From an uncultured bacterium (GTDB lineage Bacteria > Bacillota_I > Bacilli_A > RFN20 > CAG-826), in assembly GCA_949299335.1 (NCBI GenBank), contig CASGAD010000020.1:1-39805 (forward strand): a stretch of 39,805 bases of DNA, read 5' to 3'. Shown here one piece after another: positions 1 through 8,896 of this stretch. The position numbers and the translations under genes are program-made. How positions within the stretch are numbered: position 1 is the stretch's first letter; each line of letters begins with the position of its first letter. The notes under the pieces are model-generated. The model saw nothing but the letters and a program-made list of their open reading frames with translations, was not told where the DNA came from and did not search any database.

Positions 1-48
1 GAGTTGCAAAAAAAGGCAGCAAGCAAAGACTTAAACAATTTAAAAATT

Positions 49-68
49 AAACATACATAAGTATGTTT
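49..68. repeat. Short inverted repeat left of the ppdK terminator
   Basis: Perfect 8-bp inverted repeat AAACATAC/GTATGTTT around ATAA. On the minus strand it is followed by a T-rich stretch, so it could be a backup terminator for ppdK or the end of a gene lying left of the window. Too short to assign. Confidence 0.35.
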
Positions 69-88
69 AAAAACATAAAAATGTCAAC

Positions 89-143
89 AAAAAAGAGCTG
101 TTGAATCAACCTCTTTTTATTCCAGGTTTTTCAACAGCCCCTC
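89..143 (-). terminator. Rho-independent terminator of ppdK
   Basis: Read on the minus strand, an 11-nt arm (complement of 130-140) pairs with TTCAACAGCTC (105-95). A nested AACCT/AGGTT pair lies inside, and six Ts follow (94-89). It lies just downstream of the ppdK stop codon at 160. Confidence 0.85.
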
Positions 144-159
144 AAATAATTGAGATTAA

Positions 160-2826
160 TTATTTTGTTTTCTTTTGTTCTCTCTTTAAGAGAATTTCAG
201 CTTGAGCAGCTGCTAATCTTGCGATTGGTACTCTGTATGGAGAACATGAGACATAGTCTAATCCAACTCTATTGAAGAAAGCAATTGATTCTGGATCGCC
301 GCCGTGTTCACCGCAAACACCACATAACAATGTAGGTCTTGTAGCTCTTCCATCAGTAACTGCCATCTTGATAAGTTTGCCGACACCTTTTTGATCAACG
401 TGTTGGAATGGATCGGATTCGAAAATCTTATTTTCATAATATGAACCTAAGAATTTTGAAGCATCATCTCTTGAGAAGCCAAATGTCATTTGAGTTAAGT
501 CGTTTGTACCGAATGAATAGAATTCTGCTTCGCTAGCAATTTCTCCTGAAAGTAATGCAGCACGTGGAATTTCAATCATTGTACCAACATGGTATTTCAT
601 CTTAACATTGTTTTCAGCGATAACTTTTTCGACTTCATCAACAATAATCTTCTTAACGAATTTGAATTCTTTAATATCAAGTGTTAATGGAATCATGATT
701 TCAGGTTCAATTTCTCTACCTAAATCTTTGCTTGCTTTGATAGCTGCTTCGAGAATTGCTCTAGCTTGCATTCTTCCGATTTCTGGATAAGTAACATCAA
801 GTCTACATCCTCTATGACCCATCATTGGGTTGAATTCGTGTAAGTAAGCAATTCTTTCTTTGATTGAAGCGACTGATTTATGTAAAGAATCAGCTAATTC
901 TTTAATCATGTCTTCTTCAGTTGGTAAGAATTCGTGTAGTGGTGGATCGAGTAATCTAACGTTAACATTGATGTGTTTTAAATCCTTCATGGAGATAAAT
1001 AATCCATAGAAGTCATCTCTTTGATATGGTAATAATTCAGCTAATGCTGTTTCTCTTTCTTCGACTGTATCAGCAAGAATCATTCTTCTCATATGGAAGA
1101 TTCTGTCTGCAGAGAAGAACATATGTTCTGTTCTACAAAGTCCGATACCCTCAGCGCCGAATTCAGCAGCTTGCATAGCATCTCTTGGAGTATCAGCGTT
1201 TGTTCTAATACTTAATCTTCTATATTTATCAGCAAGTTTCATCATTCTTCCGAAGTTGCCTGCTTTTGTATCTGCTGGGATTAAAGCGATAGCACCTTCA
1301 TAAACTTGGCCTGTTGAACCATCGATTGATAATGTGTCTTTTTCTGTATAAACTTTTTCGTTAATTGTAACTGTTCTATGTTCTTCATCAACAATAGCAG
1401 CACTACAACCAGTGATACAGCATTTACCCATACCTCTAGCAACAACAGCAGCGTGTGATGTCATACCACCACGCATTGTGAGAATACCTTCGGATGAGAC
1501 CATACCTTCAATATCTTCTGGTGATGTTTCAGCTCTAACAAGAATGACTTTTTCGCCTTTTTCTTTTCTAGCCTTTGCATCGTCTGCATCGAATGATAAG
1601 TGACCAACACCAGCACCTGGAGAAGCAGGGTTACCAGCAGCAATAGCTGTATTAGCTTTTAATGCTTTTGGATCAAATGTTGGGTGTAATAATGAATCAA
1701 GTAATTTTGGTTCAACTCTTAAGACTGCTTCGTCTTCTGTAATAACGCCTTCATCTAATAAATCGAGAGCGATTTGAAGTGCAGCAGCAGCTGTTCTCTT
1801 TCCGTTTCTTGTTTGTAAGAAGTAAAGCTTTCCGTTTTCGACAGTGTATTCCATGTCTTGCATATCTTTATAATGTGCTTCCATGTTTTTGATTGTCTTT
1901 TCGAATTGAGCATAAACTTCTGGCATTTGTTCTTTTAAGTAGTCGATGTGGAATGGAGTTCTAATACCAGCAACGACGTCTTCGCCTTGAGCTTGTGGTA
2001 AATACTCAGCGTAAACTTTCTTAGCACCTGTTGATGGGTCTCTTGAGAAAGCAACACCTGTTCCGGAATTAGCATTTAAGTTTCCGAAAACCATTGATTG
2101 AACGTTAACAGCAGTACCCCATTCATAAGGAATAGAGTTCATCTTTCTATAAACGTTAGCTCTTGGGTTATCCCATGATCTGAAGACTGCTTCGACAGCT
2201 TCATGTAATTGAACATATGGATCTGATGGGAAATCTTCACCAAATTTTTCTTTATAGTATGCTTTGTAATCGTTGACTAATTTCTTTAATTGTTCAGTTG
2301 TAACTTCTGTATCGACTTTATAACCGTTATCTTCTTTAATTTTGTCAAGCATTCTATCCATATCTGTTCTTGGCCAACCTTTTGCAATGTTGGTGAACAT
2401 TAAGATAAATCTACGGTATGAATCGTAAGCGAATCTTTCGTTTTGTGAAACTTTTGCGAGGATTTCAACTGATTTGTCATTTAAACCTAAGTTTAAAATT
2501 GTATCCATCATACCTGGCATAGAAACTCTAGCGCCACTTCTAACACTAACAAGAAGAGGTGTCTTTGTTTCATCTAAGCCACCGAATGATTTTCCTGACT
2601 CTTTTTCAACTTCTTTAATTCCTTTGTCGATTTGATCAACAAGTTCTTTTGGCATCTTTTTGCCACTTTGATAATAGAGAGTGCAAGCTTCTGTTGAGAC
2701 TGTGAAACCTTGTGGAATTGGTACTCCAATATATGTCATCTCTGCTAAGCCAGCTCCCTTTCCTCCAAGAAGCTCTTTTCCTAATCCGTGAGCATCTTTG
2801 AAGAGGTATACATATTGTTTTGCCAT
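160..2826 (-). CDS. ppdK: Pyruvate, phosphate dikinase
   Basis: Cytosolic enzyme that interconverts ATP + pyruvate + Pi and AMP + PEP + PPi, linking glycolysis and gluconeogenesis with pyrophosphate energetics. At 888 aa it is full length for the family (about 870-890). Visible parts: N-terminal ATP-grasp domain starting with GKGAGLAEM near residue 23; central swivelling domain with GGMTSHAAVVARG, the phosphoryl-accepting His at about 458 preceded by the Thr-Ser pair that regulatory proteins modify in other species; C-terminal PEP/pyruvate barrel with SFGTNDLTQ and CGVCGEHGG (Cys about 838). The start has GGAGG 7 nt upstream on the minus strand. It is monocistronic, divergent from the FGGY kinase, and has its own terminator. 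No PPDK regulatory protein gene is visible nearby. Confidence 0.97.
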   Translation of the reverse strand: MAKQYVYLFKDAHGLGKELLGGKGAGLAEMTYIGVPIPQGFTVSTEACTLYYQSGKKMPKELVDQIDKGIKEVEKESGKSFGGLDETKTPLLVSVRSGARVSMPGMMDTILNLGLNDKSVEILAKVSQNERFAYDSYRRFILMFTNIAKGWPRTDMDRMLDKIKEDNGYKVDTEVTTEQLKKLVNDYKAYYKEKFGEDFPSDPYVQLHEAVEAVFRSWDNPRANVYRKMNSIPYEWGTAVNVQSMVFGNLNANSGTGVAFSRDPSTGAKKVYAEYLPQAQGEDVVAGIRTPFHIDYLKEQMPEVYAQFEKTIKNMEAHYKDMQDMEYTVENGKLYFLQTRNGKRTAAAALQIALDLLDEGVITEDEAVLRVEPKLLDSLLHPTFDPKALKANTAIAAGNPASPGAGVGHLSFDADDAKARKEKGEKVILVRAETSPEDIEGMVSSEGILTMRGGMTSHAAVVARGMGKCCITGCSAAIVDEEHRTVTINEKVYTEKDTLSIDGSTGQVYEGAIALIPADTKAGNFGRMMKLADKYRRLSIRTNADTPRDAMQAAEFGAEGIGLCRTEHMFFSADRIFHMRRMILADTVEERETALAELLPYQRDDFYGLFISMKDLKHINVNVRLLDPPLHEFLPTEEDMIKELADSLHKSVASIKERIAYLHEFNPMMGHRGCRLDVTYPEIGRMQARAILEAAIKASKDLGREIEPEIMIPLTLDIKEFKFVKKIIVDEVEKVIAENNVKMKYHVGTMIEIPRAALLSGEIASEAEFYSFGTNDLTQMTFGFSRDDASKFLGSYYENKIFESDPFQHVDQKGVGKLIKMAVTDGRATRPTLLCGVCGEHGGDPESIAFFNRVGLDYVSCSPYRVPIARLAAAQAEILLKREQKKTK

Positions 2827-2833
2827 TTAAAAA

Positions 2834-2874
2834 CCTCCATGTAGGCAGTTGTTTAACAACCTAGTAGTATTATA
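2834..2874 (-). promoter_or_regulatory. ppdK promoter -10, 5' hairpin and RBS
   Basis: On the minus strand TATAAT is the complement of 2869-2874; no good -35 is seen (best TTTAAT, 16 nt upstream). The transcript would start near 2862, immediately before a hairpin GTTGTT-A-AACAAC (2860-2848) flanked by TAG/CTA. The RBS GGAGG is the complement of 2834-2838. A hairpin at the extreme 5' end usually protects mRNA, though it could also be an operator. Confidence 0.5.
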
Positions 2875-2983
2875 TCATTTTTTACTAGTGATTAAAGTGA
2901 TTGCATACAAAATTTTCGTGTTTTTGAGTGAAATATTTGCAATATTTTTATTGAATAATTGTAATAATTTTTTAAGAACTGAA

Positions 2984-3016
2984 GGAGTTAAATTTTATAT
3001 ATAAAATTAGACCTCC
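2984..3016. repeat. Palindrome between ppdK and the FGGY kinase
   Basis: Perfect 18-nt palindrome AATTTTATATATAAAATT (2991-3008), with GGAG (2984-2987) and CTCC (3013-3016) able to extend the stem. It lies in the 284-nt gap between the divergent genes. Otherwise that gap holds only AT-rich sequence, the ppdK promoter and the kinase promoter. Role unknown: operator or transcript hairpin. Confidence 0.45.
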
Positions 3017-3075
3017 AAAAATGAAATTTGAATTTAAAACGCACAACAAATAGGGGTTTATCGATAAAAAGATAA

Positions 3076-3104
3076 TTTAGATTGTAGAGGAATTGGAATA
3101 TAAT
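3076..3104 (+). promoter_or_regulatory. Predicted promoter of the FGGY kinase
   Basis: TTTAGA (3076-3081), a 17-nt spacer and a perfect TATAAT (3099-3104). Only six bases separate the -10 from ATG 3111, so +1 would fall on or beside the start codon. Confidence 0.5.
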
Positions 3105-3110
3105 CTAATT

Positions 3111-4688
3111 ATGGAAAATAAAGATTTAGTTATAGCGATTGATTATGGAACGCAAAGTGTCCGTGTATCAATTATTGATAAAAATGGAAAATTTTTAGCA
3201 TTTGAGCATGTTGTTTATGATGAACCATACTTTTCTACTAAGCCAGGCTATTGTGAACAAAATCCTGACTATTATTATAATTGTATGTGTAAAGCTGCAA
3301 AAAAACTTACTTCAAGTCACCCCGAGCTATTAGATAGATGTATTTCTATTTCATCTACTTGTTTTAGAGACACGGCTGTTTATTTAGATAAAGATTTTAA
3401 TGTTATTAGGCCATCAATTATTTGGCTTGACCAAAGACAAGCAAAGTTAGAAAAGAAACTACCTTCTTTATATTCTTTTTTATTTAGTATAGCCGGTATG
3501 ACAGATACAGTTAATTTAAATAGAAAGAGAACCCCTGCTATTTGGTTACAAGAAAATGAACCAGAAAATTATTCTAAAATTAGATACTACGCACCATTGA
3601 ATTCTTATTTTAACTATCGTATGCTAGGTAATTTAAGTGATAGTGCAAGCAATATGACTGGTCATTTTCCAATAAACTATAGAAAAAAACGTTGGTATAG
3701 GAAGAACGCTCTTAAAGGAATTATTTTTAATATTGATCCTCAATTAATGCCAAAAATAGTCAATGAAGGCAGTATAATTGGAAAAATTACAGCTAAATGT
3801 CATGAAGAAACTGGGTTTCCAATTGGTTTACAATATATTGCTACAGGAAACGATAAAAGTTGTGAAGCGCTTGGATGTGGAGCGATAACAAATAAATGTG
3901 CTCATATTAGTTATGGAACTGGAAGCAGTATTGCAGTTGTCGGTGAAAAATACTTTGAGCCAGAAAGGTTTTTACCTGCATATAGCACATGTTTTCCAAA
4001 TGCATATACTGCGGAAGTTCAAATTTATCGTGGTTATCGGATGTTAAAATGGTTTTTACAAGAATTTGGAGAGAAAGAAAGTTTAGAAGCAATGATTGAA
4101 AAAGTTGCCCCTGAAGAAATTTTTAATGAGAAAATTATGCAAATAAATCCAGGTTGTGATGGACTAATTTTACAGCCATATTGGGGACCAGGTTTAAGTA
4201 GACCTTTAGCTAAAGGATCAATTATTGGTTTCTATGATGTACATACAAAATACCATATTTATCGTTCAATCATTGAAGGTATTGGATATGCTTTGAAAGA
4301 GGGACTTGATTCAATTGAAAGAAGAGGAAATGTAAAAGCGCAATATCTAACAGTAAGTGGTGGTGGATCAAAAAGTGATGCAATTTGTCAAATCACTAGT
4401 GATTTATTTAATCTCCCTGTTTATAAAAGTGAGACATATGAGTCTTCAAGTTTAGGCTGTGCAATGGCTCAATTTATTGCGTTAGGAGAATTTAATAATG
4501 TGAGTGAAGCTAAAGAACACATGGTAAGGTACATTAAAAAATTTACTCCAAATAAGTTAGCAGCAAGAGAATATAAAGAACTTTATAATGAAGTTTATAT
4601 TAAAGTATATCCTTCACTAAAGGATATCTATAAATCATTAACTGATTTTAAAGAAAAGAAAGAGAAAGAGGAGATCGAAGTACATTAA
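3111..4688 (+). CDS. FGGY-family carbohydrate kinase (substrate unknown)
   Basis: Predicted cytosolic sugar or polyol kinase of the xylulokinase/glycerol kinase fold, 525 aa. The N-terminal domain begins VIAIDYGTQSVRVSIID (actin-like phosphate 1 loop). The general-base Asp is probably D248 in ATGNDKSCEALG, followed by ISYGTGSSIAVVG. The C-terminal adenosine loop is SGGGSKSDA near 414-421. The substrate cannot be read from sequence and no sugar isomerase or transporter gene is adjacent. I chose ATG 3111 over the in-frame TTG 3093 because a TATAAT -10 box lies between them and the conserved domain begins right after 3111. No good Shine-Dalgarno precedes 3111, consistent with a leaderless mRNA. 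The gene ends in a lysine/glutamate-rich tail. Confidence 0.85.
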   Translation: MENKDLVIAIDYGTQSVRVSIIDKNGKFLAFEHVVYDEPYFSTKPGYCEQNPDYYYNCMCKAAKKLTSSHPELLDRCISISSTCFRDTAVYLDKDFNVIRPSIIWLDQRQAKLEKKLPSLYSFLFSIAGMTDTVNLNRKRTPAIWLQENEPENYSKIRYYAPLNSYFNYRMLGNLSDSASNMTGHFPINYRKKRWYRKNALKGIIFNIDPQLMPKIVNEGSIIGKITAKCHEETGFPIGLQYIATGNDKSCEALGCGAITNKCAHISYGTGSSIAVVGEKYFEPERFLPAYSTCFPNAYTAEVQIYRGYRMLKWFLQEFGEKESLEAMIEKVAPEEIFNEKIMQINPGCDGLILQPYWGPGLSRPLAKGSIIGFYDVHTKYHIYRSIIEGIGYALKEGLDSIERRGNVKAQYLTVSGGGSKSDAICQITSDLFNLPVYKSETYESSSLGCAMAQFIALGEFNNVSEAKEHMVRYIKKFTPNKLAAREYKELYNEVYIKVYPSLKDIYKSLTDFKEKKEKEEIEVH

Positions 4689-4716
4689 CGCTTTTAAATA
4701 GATAAGCGTTTTAAAT
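4687..4716 (+). terminator. Weak hairpin after the FGGY kinase
   Basis: AACGCTT/AAGCGTT stem (4687-4693 with 4704-4710) overlapping the stop codon, followed by TTAAAT rather than a real T-run. Probably only partial termination. The stretch 4717-4857 shows nothing recognisable. Confidence 0.4.
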
Positions 4717-4857
4717 GGGTTAATAAAATTAATTTATATAAATCAAGATTTAATGAAAATTGATTATTTTAAAGAATACTAATTAAAGGTTTTTATAAAC
4801 AAGAGACTCAATTTATTTAAATAATAGTTTTATAAATATACATCTATAAACTGGTAA

Positions 4858-4895
4858 AAAAGATGCAACTGCTATTAAATGAAGTTGCATCTTTT
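4858..4895. terminator. Bidirectional terminator between convergent genes
   Basis: Perfect 13-bp stem AAAAGATGCAACT/AGTTGCATCTTTT with a 12-nt loop. It has A-rich and T-rich edges on both strands and sits between the convergent FGGY kinase and ABC exporter genes. Confidence 0.85.
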
Positions 4896-4922
4896 CATTA
4901 AAATAATTAATTTTTGCAGGGT

Positions 4923-7052
4923 TTAACTATCTAAAACCTCTTTTTCCATTGGGTTTACGCCACTAAATTGAGAGTTATAAAGTTCTGCATAAAAACCGTT
5001 TTTAGCAAGTAATTCTTGATGATTTCCGGTTTCGATAATATGTCCTTTTTTCATAACAATAATAAGTTTAGCGTTTTTAATTGTAGATAATCTATGAGCG
5101 ATGACAAAGCTTGTTCTACCAACCATAATTCTATTTAAAGCATCTTGAATTTGTTGTTCGGTACGAGTATCAACGCTACTTGTAGCTTCGTCTAAAATCA
5201 TAATTTTTGGTTTAGAAATAAGAGCTCTAGCAATAGTTAATAATTGTCTTTGGCCTTGAGAAATATTTTCGCCATCCTCTGTTAACATAAAGTCATATCC
5301 ACCAGGTAAAGTTTGAATAAAGTGATCAATATGTGCCTCTTTACAGGCGTTAACAATCTCTTCTTCAGTTGCGTTAGGGTCTCCGTAAAGAAGATTTTCT
5401 CTAATTGTTCCTCTAAATAACCAAGTATCTTGTAAGACCATTCCGATACTTCCTCTTAAAGTATTACGTGTGTAATTAAAGATAGTCTTTTTATCTAATC
5501 TAATATTTCCGTTATTAAATATATTGTCAATAATAGAAGCAAAGTTTGTGTCAATCTTCTTTTCATCAGCGTTTAATTCTTTAGAAGAAGTAGATTGTGC
5601 TTTTACTAAGTAAGCTAAAGCTATTTCTCTAACATACTTTGTTTTTTCTTGAATGGTAGCAGTAGGATTTAAAGTAATTTCAGGAGTTTCATTTGTTCCA
5701 TATATATCATTAATTTTTTTAGTTACTGAATTATATTTATTAATTAAGTCGTTTTCGTTAGCGATATTTGTAATATCATAAAAACGCATAATTAAGTTAA
5801 CCATTGTAGTTTTTCCAGCACCAGTAGGACCAACTATTGCTACAGTATCTCCTGGGTTAACATGAAGTGTAAAGTCCTCAATTAATGGTTTTTCAACTAA
5901 ATAAGAAAAATAGACATGTTCAAAATCAAATTCACCTTTAATTCCTTCTTCTGAATTAATTGCATTTTCTTTATCTCTAACTTCTTCGGTTTCATCAAGT
6001 AAGGAATAAATACGTTCACCACTAGCTAAAACTGATTGAATAACGTTTGCTATTTGACCAATTTGTTGGAAAGGTCTTGTAAATAAATTTAATAAGGTAA
6101 AGAAAGCGACCATTGTACCAACTTGACCAATTAATCCACCAATAACAGCAATTGCAACATAAGCAACGTTATTAATAAAGATAGTTGTAGGGAAGATAAA
6201 ACCACTTAAGAATTGGCTAAGACCATCAGCTCTAGACATTACTTCATTTACTTGATTAAAGTCTTCTTCAACATCTTTTTGTTTATTAAAAAGCTTGATG
6301 ATATTGAATCCAGCATAATCTTCTTCGATTTTACCATTAAGGATTCCTAGTTCAGTTCTATATTTAATAAATTGCTTTTGGGAATTCTTGGAAATTAACA
6401 TTACAACTATTAAGGTGACAGGAAGAGCACATAGAGCAACTAACGCTAGTCTCCATTCATAAACAAACATTGCAATTAATGAGCCTAAAAATAGACTTAT
6501 GCCGCTAGATAATTGAGTGATAATAGATTGAAGATTTCTAGAAATATTATCTACATCGTTTGTTCCAACTGAGAGAGTGTCTCCATAAGGAACCCTATCA
6601 AAATAGCTTAAAGGTAATAAATCAATTTTCTTAATAATTCTGTCTCTAAATTCATAAGCATATTTAGTTGTTACTGAAACACTAATAAATTCAGCAGCCC
6701 AGCTAAGAATTGCACTTCCTGCATATAAGCCTAATAAAGTTCCAAAGTTTAAGAAGAAATAATCCCACTTTATTCCTAAAAGATTGTTTGTAGTATCAAA
6801 AATGAATAAAGGATTATTAGCCATAGCATCTGGATTTGTTGAAGCGCCACCAGAAGGCAAAGAATTATTTAAAAAATCTGCTAAAACAAGTGGAGCAACA
6901 ATTGTTAATACACTTGATGTAATGCTAAATAAAACGACTAGTAATAGTAAATATTTTTCGCCTTTGAAGTCTTGAAGCATACGTTTGGTGGTAAGTTTCA
7001 TATTCTTAGGTTTGTCAATTAGGCCTCTAGGACCTCCACGCATACCTGGCAT
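4923..7052 (-). CDS. Heterodimeric ABC exporter, catalytic half, with an ATPase-domain insertion
   Basis: Half-transporter (six TM helices then an ATPase domain) of the BmrD/LmrD/TM288 type, expected to pair with the upstream gene and export drugs or lipids. The 709 aa exceed the usual 580-620. It has a Gly-rich N-terminus, TM domain about 35-345, Walker A GPTGAGKTT about 408-416, signature ISQGQRQ about 597, Walker B ILDEATSS with the catalytic Glu, and switch His in VIAHRLST about 650. About 85 residues (428-511), mostly polar and low-complexity, interrupt the domain between RFYDI and NGNIRLDKK, where relatives continue directly. The frame stays open and both flanks align, so this is not a frameshift. 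The RBS (GGAGGT) lies in the end of the preceding gene, with a 1-nt gap, implying coupled translation. Confidence 0.93.
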   Translation of the reverse strand: MPGMRGGPRGLIDKPKNMKLTTKRMLQDFKGEKYLLLLVVLFSITSSVLTIVAPLVLADFLNNSLPSGGASTNPDAMANNPLFIFDTTNNLLGIKWDYFFLNFGTLLGLYAGSAILSWAAEFISVSVTTKYAYEFRDRIIKKIDLLPLSYFDRVPYGDTLSVGTNDVDNISRNLQSIITQLSSGISLFLGSLIAMFVYEWRLALVALCALPVTLIVVMLISKNSQKQFIKYRTELGILNGKIEEDYAGFNIIKLFNKQKDVEEDFNQVNEVMSRADGLSQFLSGFIFPTTIFINNVAYVAIAVIGGLIGQVGTMVAFFTLLNLFTRPFQQIGQIANVIQSVLASGERIYSLLDETEEVRDKENAINSEEGIKGEFDFEHVYFSYLVEKPLIEDFTLHVNPGDTVAIVGPTGAGKTTMVNLIMRFYDITNIANENDLINKYNSVTKKINDIYGTNETPEITLNPTATIQEKTKYVREIALAYLVKAQSTSSKELNADEKKIDTNFASIIDNIFNNGNIRLDKKTIFNYTRNTLRGSIGMVLQDTWLFRGTIRENLLYGDPNATEEEIVNACKEAHIDHFIQTLPGGYDFMLTEDGENISQGQRQLLTIARALISKPKIMILDEATSSVDTRTEQQIQDALNRIMVGRTSFVIAHRLSTIKNAKLIIVMKKGHIIETGNHQELLAKNGFYAELYNSQFSGVNPMEKEVLDS

Positions 7053-7053
7053 A

Positions 7054-8886
7054 TTATTTACCTCCTTCTAATGCAACTTCTTGCATCATTTTAATAGTCT
7101 TATCAACTTCATCAGGATCAAGTTGAGATTTAACGATATCTTGGTAAACTGGGCACGATTTTAATAATTCAGCATGTGTCCCTTTACCAACCATTTTTCC
7201 TTCATTTAAAACAATAATAGTGTCAGCATTTAAAATAGATGAAACTCTTTGAGCTACTACGATAACACTAGAATCTTCGATATATGAATTTAAAGCGTTT
7301 CTTAATCTAGCATCTGTTTTAAAGTCTAAAGCACTAAATGAGTCATCAAAAATATAAATTTCTGGTTTTTTAACTAAAGTTCTAGCAATGGCAAGTCTTT
7401 GTTTTTGACCACCACTGAAGTTTTTACCTCCTTGAGAAACAAAACTATCTAATTTATCAGGAAGTTTATCGACAAAACTATATGCTTGAGCGACTTTTAA
7501 AGCCTCGTTTATTTCTTCATCAGTTGCATCAGCTTTGCCAAATTTAAGGTTATTTCTAATCGTTCCTTTAAATAAAACTGCTTTTTGAGGAACAAAACCA
7601 ACGGATTCTCTTAAATCAGCAATATTTAAGTCCCTAATATCTACTCCATCAAGAGTAATTGAACCTTCAGTAACATCATAAAAACGAGGAATTAAATTAA
7701 TTACCGTAGATTTTCCACTTCCAGTAGAACCGATAATAGCAGTAGTTTTACCTGGTTTAGTTTCAAAACTAATATTAGAAATACAAGATTTATTACTATC
7801 TGGATAAGCAAATGTAACGTTATCAAATTTAATGATTCCTCTAGATTTTCTATTTAAATAAAGATTTTTCTTCTCTTCACTATATTCTTCCTCATCGAAA
7901 GATTTAGGTGCATCTAAAACCTCACTAATACGTTTAGCACATGCGCTTGCTTGAGGATACATAACAGCAATCATTGCTAGCATTAAGAAGGATTGCATGA
8001 TTTGTAAGGAATATTGAGCAACTACGCTAACGTTAGTAATAACTAAAGGAATATCTTGGTTAAATTCTCCACCTGAGAAAATAGGAACATTGTCCAATAA
8101 ATAGAAGCCTAAAGCATAAATTCCTATATAACAAAGATTAAATAAAATAGAAACTGTTGGGTTGACTATACTCATTAAACGATTTACTTTTCTAGAAACA
8201 GAAGTCATATCTTTATTAGCGAAATCAAACTTTTTATATTCAGTATCTTGTTGATTATAAGCTCTAACAACACGCACACCTGTTAAATTTCCACGCAATA
8301 CCACGGTTAAATTATCGATTTTAGTTTGAATCTTTCTAAATAAAGGTGTAGCGAAATGCATAATTAATCCCATAACAACAATGATTAAAGGAATACAAAT
8401 CGCTAATATAATCGATAACATAGCATCTTGAGTTAATGTCTTAATTAAGCCAATAATCATATAGGTTGGTGACATAACAACGATTCTTATTGCCATTAAT
8501 AAATAGCTTTTGACTTGCTCAATATCGTTTGTAGTTCTTGTAATAAGAGTAGAAGTACCAAACTTGTTATACTGAGTTTGATCTAAGTTATTAACCTTAG
8601 CGAAAACCTCTTTTCTTAATTCTCTACCAGCGATAGCACTTAATGTTGCGCCTAAAAAGTTTTGAATGGTTGCTAAAACGACAACACCTACCGAAATAAG
8701 TATCATCCATCCACCATTAATCCAAATGTTAGTTATTCTGTCTGGATCATCGCTCATAATTAACTTAGTAATGTTACCCATATATTCAGGAAGCATTAAT
8801 TGCAAGTAACATTGAGCAATAATCGCAAGCATGACAATTAGAAATAAATACCATTTGTTTTTTAGACATTTGAATACTTTTGCCAT
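7054..8886 (-). CDS. Heterodimeric ABC exporter, degenerate-site half
   Basis: Half-transporter of 610 aa, partner of the downstream ABC gene. TM domain about 15-330; Walker A GSTGSGKST about 385; signature FSGGQKQR about 488. Two catalytic residues are replaced: the Glu after Walker B is Asp (IFDDSFSALD) and the switch His is Gln (VVAQRVSS, about 543). This is the pattern of the inactive-site subunit in asymmetric exporters such as TM287/288, BmrCD and LmrCD (family knowledge). I start at ATG 8886 because AAGGAGG lies at the right distance; the longer upstream frame overlaps tetR and has no signal. The RBS sits over the tetR stop region, so tetR and the two ABC genes form one operon. Confidence 0.93.
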   Translation of the reverse strand: MAKVFKCLKNKWYLFLIVMLAIIAQCYLQLMLPEYMGNITKLIMSDDPDRITNIWINGGWMILISVGVVVLATIQNFLGATLSAIAGRELRKEVFAKVNNLDQTQYNKFGTSTLITRTTNDIEQVKSYLLMAIRIVVMSPTYMIIGLIKTLTQDAMLSIILAICIPLIIVVMGLIMHFATPLFRKIQTKIDNLTVVLRGNLTGVRVVRAYNQQDTEYKKFDFANKDMTSVSRKVNRLMSIVNPTVSILFNLCYIGIYALGFYLLDNVPIFSGGEFNQDIPLVITNVSVVAQYSLQIMQSFLMLAMIAVMYPQASACAKRISEVLDAPKSFDEEEYSEEKKNLYLNRKSRGIIKFDNVTFAYPDSNKSCISNISFETKPGKTTAIIGSTGSGKSTVINLIPRFYDVTEGSITLDGVDIRDLNIADLRESVGFVPQKAVLFKGTIRNNLKFGKADATDEEINEALKVAQAYSFVDKLPDKLDSFVSQGGKNFSGGQKQRLAIARTLVKKPEIYIFDDSFSALDFKTDARLRNALNSYIEDSSVIVVAQRVSSILNADTIIVLNEGKMVGKGTHAELLKSCPVYQDIVKSQLDPDEVDKTIKMMQEVALEGGK

Positions 8887-8896
8887 AAATTCCTCC

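Noticed and set aside
3020-3052. Ten-codon ATG open frame upstream of the FGGY kinase
   Set aside because: No Shine-Dalgarno and no conserved feature; probably chance.
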